Shown here: positions 6,398 to 7,532 of the stretch, piece by piece
How positions within the stretch are numbered: the first letter of the stretch is position 1
Layout of the letters: each line of letters opens with the position of its first letter
Assembly: GCA_023253905.1 (NCBI GenBank)
Contig: JALREG010000417.1
Location: 1-7,532 of the forward strand
Direction of reading: 5' to 3'
From: Burkholderiaceae bacterium
Lineage (GTDB): Bacteria > Pseudomonadota > Gammaproteobacteria > Burkholderiales > Burkholderiaceae
Length of the DNA: 7,532 bases
Notes under the pieces: model-generated
The model's database searches: none
Told to the model about the DNA's origin: nothing
What the model saw: the letters and a program-made list of their open reading frames with translations, nothing else
Position numbers and translations under genes: made by a program

Positions 6398-6443
6398 CAT
6401 TCCGGTTTTCCCGCACGACCCTGTGCGCCAACCGAGGAAAGCC

Positions 6444-7427
6444 ATGAACCCACGCGCCCGCATTTTCCTGCCCCTGCTTGCCGCCGCCCTGGCAGCGGTG
6501 AGTTCGCAGGCGAGTGCCCAGTCCTATCCCACCAAACCCGTCGCCCTGGTCGTTCCTTTCGCGGCAGGTGGCCCCACCGATGTGGTCGCGCGAATGATCT
6601 CGGGCCCGATGGGCAAATCGCTGGGCACAACGGTGGTGGTGGAAAACACCGTAGGTGCCGGCGGCACCATCGCGTCACAGCGCGTCGCTAAAGCAAACCC
6701 CGATGGTTACACCGTGCTGATTCATCACATGGGGATGGCCACCGCACCTGCGCTTTACCGTCGGTTGCCGTTCGATCCGCTCGCCAGCTTCGAATACATC
6801 GGCCAGGCGCTTGATGTACCCATGACGATGCTGGCCCGGAAAGATTTTCCCGCGGAAAATCTGCAGCAGCTGATCGCCTATGTGAAAGCGAACAAGGACA
6901 AGGTCACGCTCGCCAACGCCGGCCTGGGCGCGGTCTCGCATCTGTGCGGCATGATGTTCATGTCTGCTATCGCAACCGACCTCACCACCGTCCCCTACAA
7001 GGGAACCGGCCCCGCCATGACCGATCTGCTGGGCGGTCAGGTTGACCTTCTTTGCGACCAGACCACGCAGACTGTTCCGATGATCCGCGACGGGCGGGTG
7101 AAGATTTACGGCGTCACCTCCACCAGCCGGTTGGCAGCGCTTCCCAGTGTGCCCACCCTGGATGAGCAGGGGCTCAAGGGCTTCGAAGTAAAGGTCTGGC
7201 ATGGCGTCTACGCCCCCAAGAGTACGCCGCGTGAAATCACCGAGAAACTCAACCGCGCCCTTCGGGAGGCCCTGGCTGATGCGGCAGTCGTCAAACGGAT
7301 GTCCGATCTGAGTTCGGACATCCCGCCTGCTGACAAAATTTCCCCCGAGGGGCTACGCACTCATCTCCAGGCGGAGATCGCCAAGTGGGGACCGGTCATC
7401 AAGAAAGCAGGCGTATTCGCCGACTGA
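6444..7427 (+). CDS. Bug-family (TctC-like) tripartite tricarboxylate transporter substrate-binding protein
   Basis: This 327-aa periplasmic binding protein belongs to the Bordetella-uptake-gene type, which binds carboxylates, amides or aromatic acids, often for TctAB permeases. Residues 1-25 are a clear signal peptide (FLPLLAAALAAVSS core, ASA cleavage) followed by QSYPTKPVALVVPFAAGGPTD (26-46, given in the family form YP-x-KP-x-x-x-VPFAAGG-x-xD). ENTVGAGGTIASQRVAKANPDGYT is the conserved loop-and-helix of the fold, and LLGGQVDLLCDQTTQ and the C-terminal VWHGVYAPKSTP segment are also family-typical. The ATG at 6444 is chosen because GAGG at 6434-6437 lies 6 bases upstream and the signal peptide begins there; an in-frame ATG at 6297 would overlap the previous gene and bury the signal peptide. 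A 62-base gap separates it from the MetE-like gene. No TctA or TctB gene is in view, as is common for orphan Bug proteins. The ligand is unknown. Confidence 0.93.
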   Translation: MNPRARIFLPLLAAALAAVSSQASAQSYPTKPVALVVPFAAGGPTDVVARMISGPMGKSLGTTVVVENTVGAGGTIASQRVAKANPDGYTVLIHHMGMATAPALYRRLPFDPLASFEYIGQALDVPMTMLARKDFPAENLQQLIAYVKANKDKVTLANAGLGAVSHLCGMMFMSAIATDLTTVPYKGTGPAMTDLLGGQVDLLCDQTTQTVPMIRDGRVKIYGVTSTSRLAALPSVPTLDEQGLKGFEVKVWHGVYAPKSTPREITEKLNRALREALADAAVVKRMSDLSSDIPPADKISPEGLRTHLQAEIAKWGPVIKKAGVFAD

Positions 7428-7493
7428 CCACCCGATTCCAGGCGCGAGGGCAAGGCGTTACAGATCATTCCCACTCAACGACGGAGACACGGC

Positions 7494-7532
7494 ATGACGA
7501 CACCGACCAAGTATCAGCTCGACGAAGCACAG
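7494..7532 (+). CDS. Start of a further gene, truncated by the window edge
   Basis: An ATG at 7494 opens MTTPTKYQLDEAQ and runs off the window. GGAG at 7483-7486 with a 7-base spacer supports this start, and the gene follows the Bug-type gene by 66 bases on the same strand. Thirteen residues cannot identify a family. The KYQLDEAQ opening reminds me of the N-terminus of TrpB2-type tryptophan synthase beta-like PLP enzymes (K-x-L-x-E-x-x-I-P), but this is only a guess from memory. Confidence 0.6.
   Translation, partial: MTTPTKYQLDEAQ

Noticed and set aside
6387..6409. Possible terminator: CCGG, 8-base loop, CCGG, TTTT
   Set aside because: The stem is only four pairs and the T-run is short, so it may well be read through into the Bug gene.
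5918..6463. A 181-codon minus-strand frame opposite the MetE-like gene
   Set aside because: The product is Arg- and Cys-rich with no domain pattern, and the opposite strand carries a supported gene.
6675..7202. A 175-codon minus-strand frame opposite the Bug-type gene
   Set aside because: It has no family signature and is covered by a well-supported coding sequence on the plus strand.
1..7532. CRISPR arrays, insertion sequences, tRNA/rRNA genes, toxin-antitoxin or phage-defence genes
   Set aside because: No regular repeat-spacer pattern, transposase motif, terminal inverted repeats, or RNA gene signature was seen; all large frames have metabolic or transport assignments.

Overview
The window comes from a GC-rich bacterial chromosome or large replicon. 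The coding frames favour G/C in third positions, and an orphan Bug-type (tripartite tricarboxylate transporter) binding protein is present. Such orphan receptors are greatly expanded in Betaproteobacteria of the order Burkholderiales (Bordetella, Achromobacter, Cupriavidus and relatives), which is my best guess for the host. This rests on gene content only; no rRNA or tRNA gene is visible.

The layout is two divergent gene clusters around a 107-base control region at 4230-4336. The left cluster reads on the minus strand, in transcription order: a small conserved protein of unknown function (119 aa), an 80-aa protein resembling the DNA-binding part of serine recombinases, a VanA-sized Rieske non-haem iron oxygenase alpha subunit (356 aa), a RidA/YjgF-family protein without the usual catalytic arginine (136 aa), and a single-chain aconitase-superfamily hydro-lyase with its swivel domain at the N-terminus (661 aa). 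Three of the four junctions are ATGA overlaps and the fourth is a 7-base gap, so these five genes almost certainly form one translationally coupled operon.

The right cluster reads on the plus strand: an NMT1/TauA-like ABC-type periplasmic binding protein (331 aa), a compact MetE/UROD-like barrel protein (349 aa) whose start overlaps the previous stop, a Bug/TctC-type periplasmic binding protein (327 aa), and the first 13 codons of a further gene cut by the window edge. No membrane component of either transporter lies inside the window.

Together this looks like an accessory catabolic locus. One or two binding proteins would capture a small organic acid or aromatic compound in the periplasm. 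A Rieske monooxygenase or dioxygenase would attack it, and an aconitase-like enzyme would hydrate or isomerise a di- or tricarboxylic intermediate. The RidA-like, MetE-like and two small proteins have no assigned step. The substrate cannot be read from the sequence. The combination of a stand-alone recombinase-like helix protein, a conserved small unknown and a Rieske oxygenase in one coupled operon is the most promising under-described element here.
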